DNA of 64,000 nucleotides, from positions 1-64,000 of the forward strand of contig CAJUTM010000007.1 in assembly GCA_910589595.1 (NCBI GenBank), in the 5' to 3' direction. Position numbers and translations under genes: made by a program. The notes under the pieces were generated by a model, which searched no databases, was not told the DNA's origin, and worked only from the letters and a program-made list of their open reading frames with translations. Every line of letters begins with the position of its first letter. Position 1 is the first letter of the stretch. Shown piece after piece: positions 1 to 9,500 of the stretch. The DNA is from an uncultured Eubacterium sp. (GTDB lineage: Bacteria; Bacillota; Clostridia; Lachnospirales; Lachnospiraceae).

Positions 1-53
1 GGGGCAAAAGTCAGTAAAATCAAGTGTTTGCAACCTAATCAGCAGACACTAAT

Positions 54-95
54 TAGTACAACAAATATTAAATAATTGACATATTCGTTGTACTA
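54..95. promoter_or_regulatory. 14-bp inverted repeat upstream of sigma gene
   Basis: TAGTACAACAAATA (54-67) and TATTCGTTGTACTA (82-95) are reverse complements with one mismatch, separated by 14 bases. The dyad ends 37 bases before the chosen sigma start. It is AT-rich and has no T-run after it, so it looks more like a repressor or activator operator than a terminator. A TTGACA lies in the spacer (76-81) but I find no good -10 at 16-18 bp. Confidence 0.5.
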
Positions 96-132
96 GAAAG
101 GCCTTTTGCAACAATACAAGGAGGATAACACC

Positions 133-621
133 GTGGAACCATCAAACTATTTAAAAGCAGTAGATTCCTATGGTAATACTATGTATCGGATTGCCCGCAG
201 CTACTGCCGATGTCACGCAGATGCGGAAGATATCGTACAATCCGCTTTTGAAAAACTGCTGATGGCAAAAGTAGAGTTTCAGGATGAACAGCACTTGAAA
301 AAATGGCTGATACGGGTGACTGTGAATGAGGCTAAAAATTTGTGTGCATCATTTTGGAAAAGGCATATGGTTCCGTGGGAAAATTCGCAAACAAGCCAAG
401 CCTATGATTTTTCTTATCCGGAGCAGAGTGATTTGTACGATGCTGTACAAAAGCTGCCGATAAAATACAGAAGTGTTGTTCATTTGTATTATTATGAAGA
501 TTATTCCATAAAAGAAATTGCTGATATACTGAAACTGCGGGAGACTACCGTGCAGACGCAGTTAATGCGGGCACGAAAGAAGCTCAAAGAAATATTAAAG
601 GAGGATTGGCAGGATGAGTAA
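133..621 (+). CDS. RNA polymerase sigma factor, sigma-70/ECF family
   Basis: 162-residue protein with sigma region 2 at about residues 15-80 (YRIARSYCRCHADAEDIVQS, then KKWLIRVTVNEAKN) and region 4 near the C terminus (LPIKYRSVVHLYYYEDYSIK, then helix-turn-helix ending QLMRARKKLKEIL). This is the size and two-domain layout of ECF sigma factors, which direct RNA polymerase to stress or envelope promoters. I chose the GTG at 133 because AAGGAGG (118-124) sits at the right distance; a TTG at 106 is in frame but has no ribosome binding site. Its end overlaps the next gene by 8 bases, typical of a sigma/anti-sigma pair. The inducing signal is not visible. Confidence 0.88.
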   Translation: MEPSNYLKAVDSYGNTMYRIARSYCRCHADAEDIVQSAFEKLLMAKVEFQDEQHLKKWLIRVTVNEAKNLCASFWKRHMVPWENSQTSQAYDFSYPEQSDLYDAVQKLPIKYRSVVHLYYYEDYSIKEIADILKLRETTVQTQLMRARKKLKEILKEDWQDE

Positions 622-1249
622 TAAACAACGATATAAGGAAACATTTGATACGATGATGTTGTCGGAAGAAAGAATAAGAAAGGTGAAAAGTATGATAGAA
701 AAGAATGGGAAAAAGAAGATAAGAAGAACAGGATTTCGTGTTGCCGTATCGGCAGCAGTTCTGACCGCCGTTTTTCTTATCGGCAATGTAGCTGTCTATG
801 CGGCTACGGGAAGTACTTTAGTTGAAAAAGGAATGGAAAAAGTATCCTTTTGTGTAAAAAAAGATAACGTTTCCGTCACAGGTGAAGTCATAAAGACGGA
901 AAAAGATAAGGACGGAAACACCTCTTATGAAATGAAATCGAAAGATGGGCAAGTAAGCAGCCGTATATCAGTAAATAACAGATATTTGGAAACCGAAAGT
1001 ATTTCTGTTGTGGCGGGTACTGATGATAAAGAGCTTGCCGTTCGTCTTATTTCTGCAAGGTTGGAAAAAGAGGGAAAAAAGGTGTATTTGGTAATTGGTG
1101 ACAAAGAAAAAAGACTCGATATTACCAAAGATTTTGCAGACGGTACGGCGAAAGGCGAATTTGAACTGGACGGAGAGAGTTATCAATTTGTTGTTGCGGG
1201 AACCGTTGAAAAGAACGATATAGAAATTAAGCAGCGGGAAAAGGAGTAG
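614..1249 (+). CDS. Probable membrane-bound anti-sigma factor
   Basis: 211 residues: a short charged cytoplasmic N terminus (about 1-40, with a basic KKKIRR stretch), one transmembrane helix (about 44-64) and an extracytoplasmic beta-rich, Lys/Glu-rich domain of about 145 residues. The start codon overlaps the end of the sigma gene (start at 614, sigma stop at 619-621), so the two are translationally coupled. This position and topology are those of single-pass anti-sigma factors that hold an ECF sigma factor at the membrane. I see no clear zinc-finger (HxxxCxxC) anti-sigma motif, so the role rests on context. The ribosome binding site is AAGGAGG inside the sigma gene. Confidence 0.65.
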   Translation: MSNKQRYKETFDTMMLSEERIRKVKSMIEKNGKKKIRRTGFRVAVSAAVLTAVFLIGNVAVYAATGSTLVEKGMEKVSFCVKKDNVSVTGEVIKTEKDKDGNTSYEMKSKDGQVSSRISVNNRYLETESISVVAGTDDKELAVRLISARLEKEGKKVYLVIGDKEKRLDITKDFADGTAKGEFELDGESYQFVVAGTVEKNDIEIKQREKE

Positions 1250-1310
1250 AGAATTAATTTTGTAATAAACAGGAAGTGCAGGTGGCGTTAGCCCACTGTG
1301 CAATAAAGAG

Positions 1311-1362
1311 GACGGATACTTTGGAAATGTTATTTTCTTCCCGTAACGTAGAGGTATCCGTC
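1311..1362. repeat. Inverted repeat at the truncated end of the ligase gene
   Basis: GACGGATAC (1311-1319) and GTATCCGTC (1354-1362) are perfect reverse complements around a 34-base loop. The right arm encodes the DGYL part of the ligase C-terminal motif and the left arm lies just past its stop codon. It can act as a weak convergent terminator, or may mark a palindrome-mediated rearrangement that truncated the ligase. Confidence 0.45.
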
Positions 1363-2481
1363 TTCGTCTAAATATCCGCTGATTCCGGTGTAGAGGATTG
1401 CGGAATTGCGGTCTTCTTCGCTTAGCGCCTGATAGTCGTTGGCAAACCCCATACTGACATGGCCGCCAACGCTGACGATTTCTCCCTCCCTGCGGGCGTC
1501 GAATACCGTATTGCTGAATTCGTCGATAATAACGAGCTCGCTGTCAGGAAGAGCAGTTCCCCTGCTCTCTTGTTTTGTCTGGCGGTCTTTCGCTGAAAGG
1601 GAGCTAATCCATGTTGCCGGTTCAGAGCAGGCAGACAGGAAGAAAAACTTTGCTTTTTCCTCTTCATCAAATGCGTCGGAAATATCCGCTGCCGAATCCG
1701 GCATAAGTTCTTGCATTTTTACAAAAAGCCGTACTTTTTGCGCCATTGAATGCGAAATATCATTTTTCATATAGGCGAGAGTCTGTGAAGTTCCCCATAC
1801 GAGAGTAATTTTATAATCTTCCACTAATTGCGAAAACAATTGCGGCTCCATGTTTTTTTCCGTAAAAACAATGCTTCCTCCGCATAAGAGAAGCGCATGA
1901 ACGATGGAAAGTGCATAAAAGTAATTGTCAGAAAAAGATAAAAACGTTCTGTCCCCTTGCGTGAGCTGCCATTGTTCACAGAGCTGACTGGCGCCGGCAA
2001 TCACGTTTTTCCGGCTCAATCTTACTGTGCGCGAGCTGTCATGGGAATCCGGCGCTGGCAGGAGAACGGACAGGTCGGGGTGTAAAACCTCTTCCCTCGT
2101 TTCTTTTCGGCGCAGCAATATGTATTTCATCAGAGAAAAGCACTTTTTGAAATTCCTTTTCTCTTTCCCTTTCCATTGCTCCCATTTCTTTTTTGAAATC
2201 CATATGTAATCTGGCAAATAGGTATTTATCTGCTTCCAAAATGTATCTTTTGTACATTCTTCCGGAAGCAGAAAGGCAACGTAATCATTGGCGAGACATG
2301 AAATATATCCGATTAGACTTTCCGGCTCATTTTCCATTGCCAATAAAACAAGGGAATGCTTCTCAATTTGCATTGCCAGTTGTTTTTGGCAGTCATCCAG
2401 TTCTCTGTAAGAACAGGTAGTTCCCCCGGTTGCAATAATCGCTGTATTTTCTTCAAAATCTGTAATATTCCATAAATTCAT
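1330..2481 (-). CDS. Truncated, catalytically degenerate AMP-binding (adenylate-forming) protein
   Basis: 383 residues matching the N-terminal domain of ANL adenylating enzymes. The chain stops right after GYLDEDGYLYVTGRK, so the whole C-terminal lid domain with the catalytic lysine is absent. The phosphate loop, normally TSGTTGxPK, reads LLPAPDSHDSSRTVRLS, and the TGD aspartate is changed (YTGISGYLD). It resembles the intact ligase at 44603-46039 segment by segment (LPTSGTTHVSKLVRISKENI there against LPAPDSHDSSRTVRLSRKNV here). The start at 2481 follows GAGGTTATCT and lies about 37 bases inside a strong promoter (2525-2553), which excludes the longer in-frame start at 2598. It may be a pseudoenzyme or a decaying gene; I favour decay because both key motifs and a domain are lost. 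Confidence 0.7.
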   Translation of the reverse strand: MNLWNITDFEENTAIIATGGTTCSYRELDDCQKQLAMQIEKHSLVLLAMENEPESLIGYISCLANDYVAFLLPEECTKDTFWKQINTYLPDYIWISKKKWEQWKGKEKRNFKKCFSLMKYILLRRKETREEVLHPDLSVLLPAPDSHDSSRTVRLSRKNVIAGASQLCEQWQLTQGDRTFLSFSDNYFYALSIVHALLLCGGSIVFTEKNMEPQLFSQLVEDYKITLVWGTSQTLAYMKNDISHSMAQKVRLFVKMQELMPDSAADISDAFDEEEKAKFFFLSACSEPATWISSLSAKDRQTKQESRGTALPDSELVIIDEFSNTVFDARREGEIVSVGGHVSMGFANDYQALSEEDRNSAILYTGISGYLDEDGYLYVTGRK

Positions 2482-2524
2482 AGATAACCTCACTTGTGTG
2501 TCCGTTACTTCAGTACCTTTTTTG

Positions 2525-2553
2525 AGTATAACAATAATGTTTTTGCAAGTCAA
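2525..2553 (-). promoter_or_regulatory. Sigma-A type promoter for the truncated ligase
   Basis: On the minus strand TTGACT (2553-2548), a 17-base spacer and TATACT (2530-2525) precede the start at 2481, giving a leader of roughly 37 bases. Confidence 0.65.
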
Positions 2554-2650
2554 CTGTGGTTCAATTTGTTGCTTTTGGATGCTTTGAATACTATACAAGA
2601 TAGTTTGTTTATGGTATACTCTTCTCAGATTGCAATAGGGAGATGATAAT

Positions 2651-3031
2651 ATGGATTATAAGTATATGCGAATACAGGGCAGAGAAGATTCCTATATTAC
2701 AAAGTATCCAAAAGGAGTATTTAGTCTTTGTTGGAATCTGATAAGAGACGAGCAATTAACCAACGAAGAAAAAGAACTGTTTATATCTATTGATAATTGG
2801 TTCAAAGATAATCTTCCCGAACCAGAACCTTGTAAAAACCATGAAAAGGTCATTACATTTTTTAAATGTGAAAGTACATTGGAAATGGTTGAGAAATTAA
2901 AGCCTGCTATTGCGCTTTTAGATAGACATCAAAAGCCCTATGATGTGGTCTATACAAATTTTGTGGGAACTGTCGTTTATGAAGATGATTGGCAGATTGC
3001 TGTTCAGGTTGAGAACGGAAAGATGATATAA
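2651..3031 (+). CDS. Hypothetical protein, 126 residues
   Basis: Small soluble acidic protein with no signal peptide or membrane segment. It begins MDYKYMRIQGREDSYITKYP and contains a central LTNEEKELFISIDNWFKDNLPEPEP helix-linker. The ribosome binding site is GGGAG, 9 bases before the ATG. It stands alone between two minus-strand genes and I do not recognise a family; the composition matches neighbouring genes, so it is probably a real single-gene unit. Confidence 0.7.
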   Translation: MDYKYMRIQGREDSYITKYPKGVFSLCWNLIRDEQLTNEEKELFISIDNWFKDNLPEPEPCKNHEKVITFFKCESTLEMVEKLKPAIALLDRHQKPYDVVYTNFVGTVVYEDDWQIAVQVENGKMI

Positions 3032-3122
3032 ATTCAGGCATAGCAAAAATTATTTTATTCCCTGTTTTTGGCACATCGCTGGTGCAATCTCCGGCGCGGC
3101 AAATTCCGTACCCGTCTGTCTA

Positions 3123-3947
3123 TCAGTCTTGACAGTTCGGGCAGTATACGCTGCTCCTGCCCCCGATTACTTTGCGCACCAGTGTCTGGCGGCAGTTCGG
3201 GCAGAGTTCGTTGGCATGACCGTACACTTGCAAAAAGGGAGTGTTGCGGTATTCTTTCCCTTTTGTCTCCAAGTAGTCTTCCGGTGTAATTTTATTTTTT
3301 TCAATAAAATAATGCAGACTATTGGAAATTTCTCCGGCAAGCTGCTGCCATTCTGCGGCAGTCAGGCTGTTGGCGGGGCGGGTAGGACAAATTCCCGCCC
3401 GAAATAGAATTTCATCGGAATATATGTTGCCGATTCCGGCAATTACGCTCTGGTCGAGCAGGCACCCCTTAATCGGTTTTTTCCGCTTTTCCAACCGGCT
3501 TTGCAAATATTTCGTGTCGCACTTGGCTGATAACGGCTCTACTCCAAGCTTGCCGATACCGCTGTATGTATCTTCTTCATCGTTTCGTATTAGCCAGAAA
3601 CGGCCGAAACGGCGGGTGTCGGAGAATCGTAGTTCCTTTCCGTTATCTAATTGCAGGATGATATGCGTGTGCTTTTCTGTCAGATAATCGGCAGGAGTGA
3701 CGAGCAGACAGCCTGTCATTCTCAAATGCAAAATGATTCTACTTTCATTTTTCAGATGTATCATTAAAAATTTCCCTCTGCGTGACATGGAAGATATTTC
3801 CTGTCCGGCAACCGCGCTGCAAAATTTCTCCGCTGCCGGATAAGAGATAACCTCCGGACGGTTTACGATTACATTATTGATGACATGTCCCTGTACTTGT
3901 GGCTCAATTACGTTTTTAATTGTTTCGATTTCTGGAAGTTCAGGCAT
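3123..3947 (-). CDS. mutM: Formamidopyrimidine-DNA glycosylase (Fpg/MutM)
   Basis: 274 residues, normal length for the family. It removes oxidised purines such as 8-oxoguanine and cuts the abasic site. The N terminus MPELPEIETI gives the catalytic Pro (after Met removal) and Glu; the C terminus carries the four-cysteine zinc finger (CPNC ... CPNC) used to grip DNA, and the central H2TH region includes VIAGIGNIYSDEILFRAGI. AAAGGGG precedes the ATG at 3947. A possible minus-strand -35 (TTGACG, 4025-4020) lies upstream. mutY and ung lie elsewhere in the window, so three base-excision repair genes are present but in separate units. Confidence 0.96.
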   Translation of the reverse strand: MPELPEIETIKNVIEPQVQGHVINNVIVNRPEVISYPAAEKFCSAVAGQEISSMSRRGKFLMIHLKNESRIILHLRMTGCLLVTPADYLTEKHTHIILQLDNGKELRFSDTRRFGRFWLIRNDEEDTYSGIGKLGVEPLSAKCDTKYLQSRLEKRKKPIKGCLLDQSVIAGIGNIYSDEILFRAGICPTRPANSLTAAEWQQLAGEISNSLHYFIEKNKITPEDYLETKGKEYRNTPFLQVYGHANELCPNCRQTLVRKVIGGRSSVYCPNCQD

Positions 3948-4052
3948 TATCCGTACCCCTTTTCTGTGCTGAGATTTTAATTTTGCTGTGATAGAAATAA
4001 TTAACGTTTATAGGTGGAGCGTCAAAATAACCAAACATAGAGGTGTTTTTGC

Positions 4053-4211
4053 ATGATAAATTATAACAGATTAGGATATGAATTTAAAAGGGATTTATCA
4101 AATTTTTCTGAAAAATTTGCAAAAGGACTGAAAAGCCTAAAAAGAAATTTGTATGCATTTGAAGAAAAAACTGTAATGAATAATAGAAAAATTTATATCC
4201 GAGTGATATAA
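4053..4211 (+). CDS. Possible small ORF, 52 residues
   Basis: ATG at 4053 preceded by AGAGGTG at 8 bases; reads MINYNRLGYEFKRDLSNFSE and then a Lys-rich helix. Its stop overlaps the -10-like TATAAT (4207-4212) of the next gene. Only the ribosome binding site and an unbroken frame support it; it could be chance in AT-rich DNA. Confidence 0.3.
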   Translation: MINYNRLGYEFKRDLSNFSEKFAKGLKSLKRNLYAFEEKTVMNNRKIYIRVI

Positions 4212-4239
4212 TAAAAATGAGAAATAAGGAGGCAGGATT

Positions 4240-4971
4240 ATGAGAGAGGAAATGAAGCAGATTTTGGAAAGACTTCAATGCGAATATTCTATATTTAAAA
4301 AAGGAACAAATCCAGATGAACTGGAGAAAGCGTATTTGGAAGCATTGCAGGACAGTGCGGGGAAGAATTATTATCCGGCAATCCTGTTAGTCGATGAATA
4401 TGTGACGGATTGGCTGGACTATGTGTTTGAGGAAGATTATCATCGCGAGGAATTGATGCAGACTTGTAAAAATAATGGGAAAGAATTGCTGCAGGAGCGT
4501 TTTCGTGAATATATGGAGGATTACCAAGAGGATTATGGAGGAGATTTGGAAGAATTCATTGGTAAGGAAACAGAGGGGGAAGTGATGCATCATTTTAGCG
4601 CATACAACTCTTTTGATGAGTATGTATTGGTGGAAGATGCGCTGTTATTAAAGATACCGGTACAGCATCCATGGGAAATCATTGCGTGGCTCCCAGTGGG
4701 GGGATGGAATGAATGTCCGGCGCCAGAGGAAATGATATCTATTTGTAAATACTGGTATGAGTCGTACGGCGCTATTCCGGCAGTTTTTACCCATGACGAG
4801 ATGGAATTCTATGTGCCACAGAAATTAAATGGGGCGGTTCCATTGGAAGTGGCAAAGGAGCATTATGCATTCTGCGTAGACCGTGTAGATCAGGGTACCA
4901 GAACCTGTACATTATCGGAGCTGGCAGTGGGCCTGAAAGATTCGGATATCTGGTATTTCTGGTGGGATTAA
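4240..4971 (+). CDS. DUF4253 domain protein
   Basis: 243 residues, cytoplasmic and strongly acidic. The C-terminal half shows the DUF4253 pattern: HPWEIIAWLPVGGWNECPAP, then WYESYGAIPAVFTHDEMEFY, then the closing DIWYFWWD. The N-terminal 120 residues are family-variable helices. The function of the domain is unknown; it is often found in scattered single genes, sometimes near immunity-type proteins. The start follows AAGGAGG at 8 bases, with TATAAT at 4207-4212 but no clear -35. Confidence 0.8.
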   Translation: MREEMKQILERLQCEYSIFKKGTNPDELEKAYLEALQDSAGKNYYPAILLVDEYVTDWLDYVFEEDYHREELMQTCKNNGKELLQERFREYMEDYQEDYGGDLEEFIGKETEGEVMHHFSAYNSFDEYVLVEDALLLKIPVQHPWEIIAWLPVGGWNECPAPEEMISICKYWYESYGAIPAVFTHDEMEFYVPQKLNGAVPLEVAKEHYAFCVDRVDQGTRTCTLSELAVGLKDSDIWYFWWD

Positions 4972-4975
4972 TTCT

Positions 4976-5074
4976 CAAGATGCGATTCAGACTGATATCT
5001 ATGCGGAAATTGCCGGTTACCAAAAGCCGGTTTTGGTAATCCACGGTATACTGCTTTGCTCAGATAAATTGTAA
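4976..5074 (+). pseudogene. Remnant of an alpha/beta hydrolase
   Basis: Immediately after the DUF4253 stop an open frame reads QDAIQTDIYAEIAGY followed by QKPVLVIHG, the typical stretch of bacterial alpha/beta hydrolases in which the HG normally leads into the catalytic Asp (HGxxD). Here the chain degenerates after HG and stops at 5072-5074. No start codon or upstream domain is present, so only a fragment of about 33 codons survives. Confidence 0.5.
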
Positions 5075-5113
5075 AAACAACGTTACTTTTTGCCACCGGG
5101 TAAAGAGATTATG

Positions 5114-5168
5114 CGTCAGACTTTCTATCGTTAGGTCTCAGAAGATAGAAAGTTCTGGCGTTTTTTTG
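5114..5168 (+). terminator. Intrinsic terminator upstream of the MATE gene
   Basis: CGTCAGACTTTCTATC (5114-5129) pairs with GATAGAAAGTTCTGGCG (5144-5160), followed by a run of T (5161-5167). It probably ends the DUF4253/hydrolase transcript. It lies 20 bases before the MATE start, so an attenuator role cannot be excluded. Confidence 0.7.
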
Positions 5169-5188
5169 TAAAAATAGGAGGGGCGTCA

Positions 5189-6511
5189 ATGAAAGAAAAA
5201 ATACTTGTAAGACAATTTGCCCGATATGTATCATTAAACATATGTGGTATGATTGGTTTATCCTGCTACATACTTGCCGACACCTATTTTGTTTCCAAAG
5301 GTTTGGGAGCCAGTGGTCTGGCGGCGCTTAATTTAGCTATTCCGGTATACAGTCTCGTTCACGGGTGCGGTCTTATGCTTGGGATGGGAGGCGCCACGAA
5401 GTATTCGGTTTATGTTGGGCAAAAGGAATGTAAAAATGCCGATAAATCTTTTTCAAACACGATTTATATATTATTTGTACCGGCTGTTATATTCGTGTTG
5501 GCGGGAATTTTTTTGGCGGGGCGGCTGGCGTTATTATCAGGAGCGGACAATGCGGTTTTTGGGATGACAAAAACTTATTTGCAGGTTATTCTTCTCTTTT
5601 CTCCGGTGTTTATGTTAAATGACAGCCTGTTGTGTTTTGTGAGGAATGACGGCAACCCGCAATTAGCCATGATTGGTATGCTGACGGGAAGTCTGGCGAA
5701 TATCGTACTTGATTATATTTTTATTTTTCCTCTTAATATGGGAATCTTTGGCGCCGTATTGGCAACGGCGTTAGCGCCGGTTATCAGTCTTATCGTGTTA
5801 TCGAAGCATTGGTTTGCGAAACAAAATCAGTTCCATTTTCAGTGGACAAAACCGTCGCTCCGTCTGATACGGGACATTCTCTCATTAGGCATTCCATCTT
5901 TTATCGCAGAAGTGGCTTCCGGAGTGGTAATGATTGTCTTTAATTTAATTATTTTGCGGCTGCGGGGGAATATCGGGGTCGCTGCTTACGGCGTTGTTGC
6001 CAATCTATCTCTTGTTGTTAATTCGATTTATACCGGAATGGCGCAGGGAATACAACCGATATTAAGCAGGTTATGCGGATGTGGGGATGAAAAAGGAATA
6101 AAGCGGATTTTGCATTATGCCGTCAATACCATACTTGTTCTCTCGGGTTGTATCTATTTGCTTCTGCTTGTTGCGGGAGTTCCGATTGTCCGTATATTTA
6201 ACAGTGAGCAAAATGCTTTGTTACAGCAGATTGCCCTGACGGGGTTAAGATTATATTTTACGGCAATTCCTTTTGTTGGTTTTAATATTATGATTTCGGC
6301 ATACTTTACATCGACAGAAAAAGCGTTACCTGCGCAAGTGATTTCTCTGTTAAGGGGTTTTTTCGTGATTCTTCCTATGGCGTTTCTTTTGTCTTTTCTC
6401 TTCAAAATGACAGGCGTATGGCTCTCTTATCCGGTTACGGAATGCCTTACCGTCATAACAGCAATTGCTTTTACTGTGAAAATAAGATACAATAAACGGT
6501 ATAAAAGTTAG
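5189..6511 (+). CDS. MATE family efflux transporter
   Basis: 440 residues with about 12 hydrophobic segments, the usual MATE size and layout in two six-helix halves. Family features include the first-half signature with GLGASGLAALNLAIPVYSL and the repeat in the second half (GVAAYGVVANLSLVVNSIYT, MAQGIQPILS). MATE proteins export cationic drugs or metabolites using Na+ or H+ gradients; the substrate cannot be read from sequence. AGGAGGGG precedes the ATG. Its stop is 13 bases from the hybrid kinase start, so the exporter and the phosphorelay probably share a transcript. Confidence 0.93.
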   Translation: MKEKILVRQFARYVSLNICGMIGLSCYILADTYFVSKGLGASGLAALNLAIPVYSLVHGCGLMLGMGGATKYSVYVGQKECKNADKSFSNTIYILFVPAVIFVLAGIFLAGRLALLSGADNAVFGMTKTYLQVILLFSPVFMLNDSLLCFVRNDGNPQLAMIGMLTGSLANIVLDYIFIFPLNMGIFGAVLATALAPVISLIVLSKHWFAKQNQFHFQWTKPSLRLIRDILSLGIPSFIAEVASGVVMIVFNLIILRLRGNIGVAAYGVVANLSLVVNSIYTGMAQGIQPILSRLCGCGDEKGIKRILHYAVNTILVLSGCIYLLLLVAGVPIVRIFNSEQNALLQQIALTGLRLYFTAIPFVGFNIMISAYFTSTEKALPAQVISLLRGFFVILPMAFLLSFLFKMTGVWLSYPVTECLTVITAIAFTVKIRYNKRYKS

Positions 6512-6524
6512 AGGAGAGAGACAG

Positions 6525-9500
6525 ATGGTATATAACATAAATTATGAATTGGCGGCGGTTGCGTTTATGATATTGTTTTATCTCTTATTAAAGGCGCAGT
6601 ATCCGAGGGAAATAGAAAGTATTCACTATTTTGCAAACGCACTTTTGATTTATATTGTTGCCATAATTCTTGATATTACGTCGGCGGTTATGATTTCGTA
6701 TGCTTCATCAATACCGCGTTGGCTGAACATGTTTTGCAATACGGCGTACTTTTTATCGGTGCTCATATTTTTCTACTTTTTTGTGCGCTACATATGTAAG
6801 CATCTTCTTCAGGAGCGTATGTTTTGGGAGAGGGTATTGAGCAACGTAGTCGGAGCCGGCTACGGAATGCTTCTTATATCCAACTTTTTCACGCACTGGG
6901 TATTCCGGTTTGACGAAAATTTCCGTTATGTTCACGGGCCGTTATACTATCTTGTCTTTCTGGTGCCACTGTATTTTGTCGTTACGATTGGCATGATATT
7001 AGTAATCAAAAACGAAAAATTTGACCGCAGGCAGAAAATATGTATCTGGCTGTTCACTCTTCTGGCAGTTATCGGGCCGGTCATACAGGTATGTTTTGTG
7101 CCGGACATTCTCTTTAGTATGTTCACGCCGGCGCTGGCGCTGTTAATTCTGCTGTTTCTGCTCGTCACGCCGGATTACAAAAAGACAGTGGCGACAATGG
7201 AAGAACTGATTCAGACAAAGGAGATTGCCGAGCAGGCACAGATGGAGGCAGAGGCGGCAACGAAAGCCAAATCGGATTTTCTTGCCAATATGTCGCATGA
7301 AATCCGGACGCCGCTAAATGCAATATGCGGCATGGCGGAACTGCTCAATCATATGAAGCTGCCGGCTAAAATAATGGAATATGCCGAGAATATTCAAGTC
7401 GCCGCGGACAATTTGCTTGATATCGTCAACGATATATTGGACTTCTCCAAAATCGATGCGGGGAAAGTTGAGCTCGCGGAGGAAGAATATGAGCTGGAAG
7501 TGCTGATTCACGCGGTGGAGCCGATGATAAGCACCCGACTCGCTGACAAAGACGTTGTATTTCTTATTGACATTGACCCTCATGTGCCGAAAAAAATGTG
7601 CGGCGATATGGTGCGCATTAAACAGATTTTGCTTAACCTGCTGGGTAACGCAGTCAAGTTTACTAATTTTGGCAAGATTTCCCTGTCCGTCCACAGCGTA
7701 TGGGAAGAGACGGGGGATGTGTGCCTGATTTTGGAAGTGGCGGATACGGGGATTGGCATTCGGGAAGAAGACCAGAAAAATCTTTTTTCAGAGTTTACAC
7801 AGGTAGATACAAAGAAAAACAGAAGATTGCAGGGCACCGGTCTCGGTCTGGCGATTTCCAGCCATCTGGCGCAGATGATGGGCGGAGATATTGAATTGAG
7901 CAGCCAGTATGGCTCCGGCACGACATTTACGGTGACGATATTGCAGAAAGCAGTTGATATTCAGCCGTGTGCGGCGATTGAGAGGAATGCGAAGTACCAT
8001 ATTTTTCTCTATGAAAAAAATGCATTCTATCAGGAGAATATTTTGAAAATGCTGCGTGCTTTTCCGGTGACGTATCAGCCGGTATATCAGCTGCGTGAAC
8101 TGTCAGCTCTGGAGCTGCATGAAAATAGACAGAATTATTTATTGTATGACTATTTGTCGGCGCAGGAGAGCGTTGAGGCGGCTTTGCCGTATTTAAAAGA
8201 GCACGGCGTGGTTCCGATAGCGATGCTGGAAGCGCAGGATTTATGGAGAGAGGATATTGATACTTATATACATAAAATAAGAAAACCGCTGCACGCCATT
8301 GCTTTCTGCCGGCTGGTTGCCGGAGAAAATACGGTAAGAACAGTAAAAATTCCAGAAAAGGAGGCGCGGGTGTATCCATCGGCCAAGGCGCTCGTAGTCG
8401 ATGATAACGTCATCAATCAGAAAGTGATTCAGGGATTTTTAAAGGAATACCAGATTGGTGTGACAAGGGCTTCCAGTGGTTATGAGGCGTTAGATTACAT
8501 GAAATCGGGAGAAGATTTTGATATTATTTTCATGGACCATATGATGCCGGTTATGGACGGGGTGGAGACGACGGAGAAAATCCGCAATCTGGATGTACCG
8601 CACGCGAAACAGGTGCCGATTGTGGCGTTGACGGCGAATGTTATCCGCGGCGCCAGAGAGATGTTTCTCGCTTCCGGTATGAATGATTTTCTGGCAAAGC
8701 CGATAAATATAGAAAAACTGGATGATATTTTGCGGCGCTGGCTTCCGGATGGCAGGCAAAAAGAAATGACATCCGGAATTCCGGCATCTTCTGCAGTGAC
8801 TGTCACTACGGAAGACGAGGGGCGGGTGTCGGCAATGGACTATGCGGCGGCTCTGGAGTATTTTGGCGGAAGCGAGGAGATTCTCAATGAAGTGCTGGAT
8901 GTATTTTGTGAGGAAAGCCATGAGCGCATTCGCGAGATGGAGAGACTGTTAGAAGAAAAAGATTATGAAAATTACATTATTGAGGCGCACGGCTTAAAGA
9001 GCGCTGCCAAAAGTATAATGGCAAACGAGCTCTCGGAACATGCGAAAGAGCACGAATTTGCCGGTAAAGACGGGCGGTTTGCATGGATTGATGAACACGG
9101 CAGGGAACTGCTGAATGATTATCGCGGATTTCTCGCCATGTTGGAAAGTGACAGGAAGCTGGAAAAGGAAGAAGAGTTTTCGGCGGTAAAAGTACTGCAG
9201 AGCGAGGTGTCCAAAAGGAAAGGGATGCTGGAAGTGGAGTTGGATGAGTTTCTGCTCGTCTACCGCCATCTGTCGCAGCTTGTGAAACGGAGCCGGCAGC
9301 CGCTTCATGTTTTGACACTGGAGATTAGCGGGGTTACGGGAGAGCGCAGGCAGGAGGCGATGAAAATTTTGGGGAAAGCCATTTGTTCCGCTCTGCGCGA
9401 ATCCGACATCTGTTCCCGATATGGCGATTGCCGCTATCTTGTACTTCTTCTCGGGGTGAGGGAAGGAAACGGCGCATTTATTGCCGGACGCGTGTTGGGA

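Noticed and set aside
76..81. TTGACA as the -35 of the sigma gene
   Set aside because: No TATAAT-like sequence occurs 16-18 bases downstream; it lies in the spacer of the inverted repeat.
7927..8379. Minus-strand ORFs within the hybrid kinase gene
   Set aside because: Several long antisense frames occur in this and other GC-richer genes; none has a ribosome binding site or recognisable motif.
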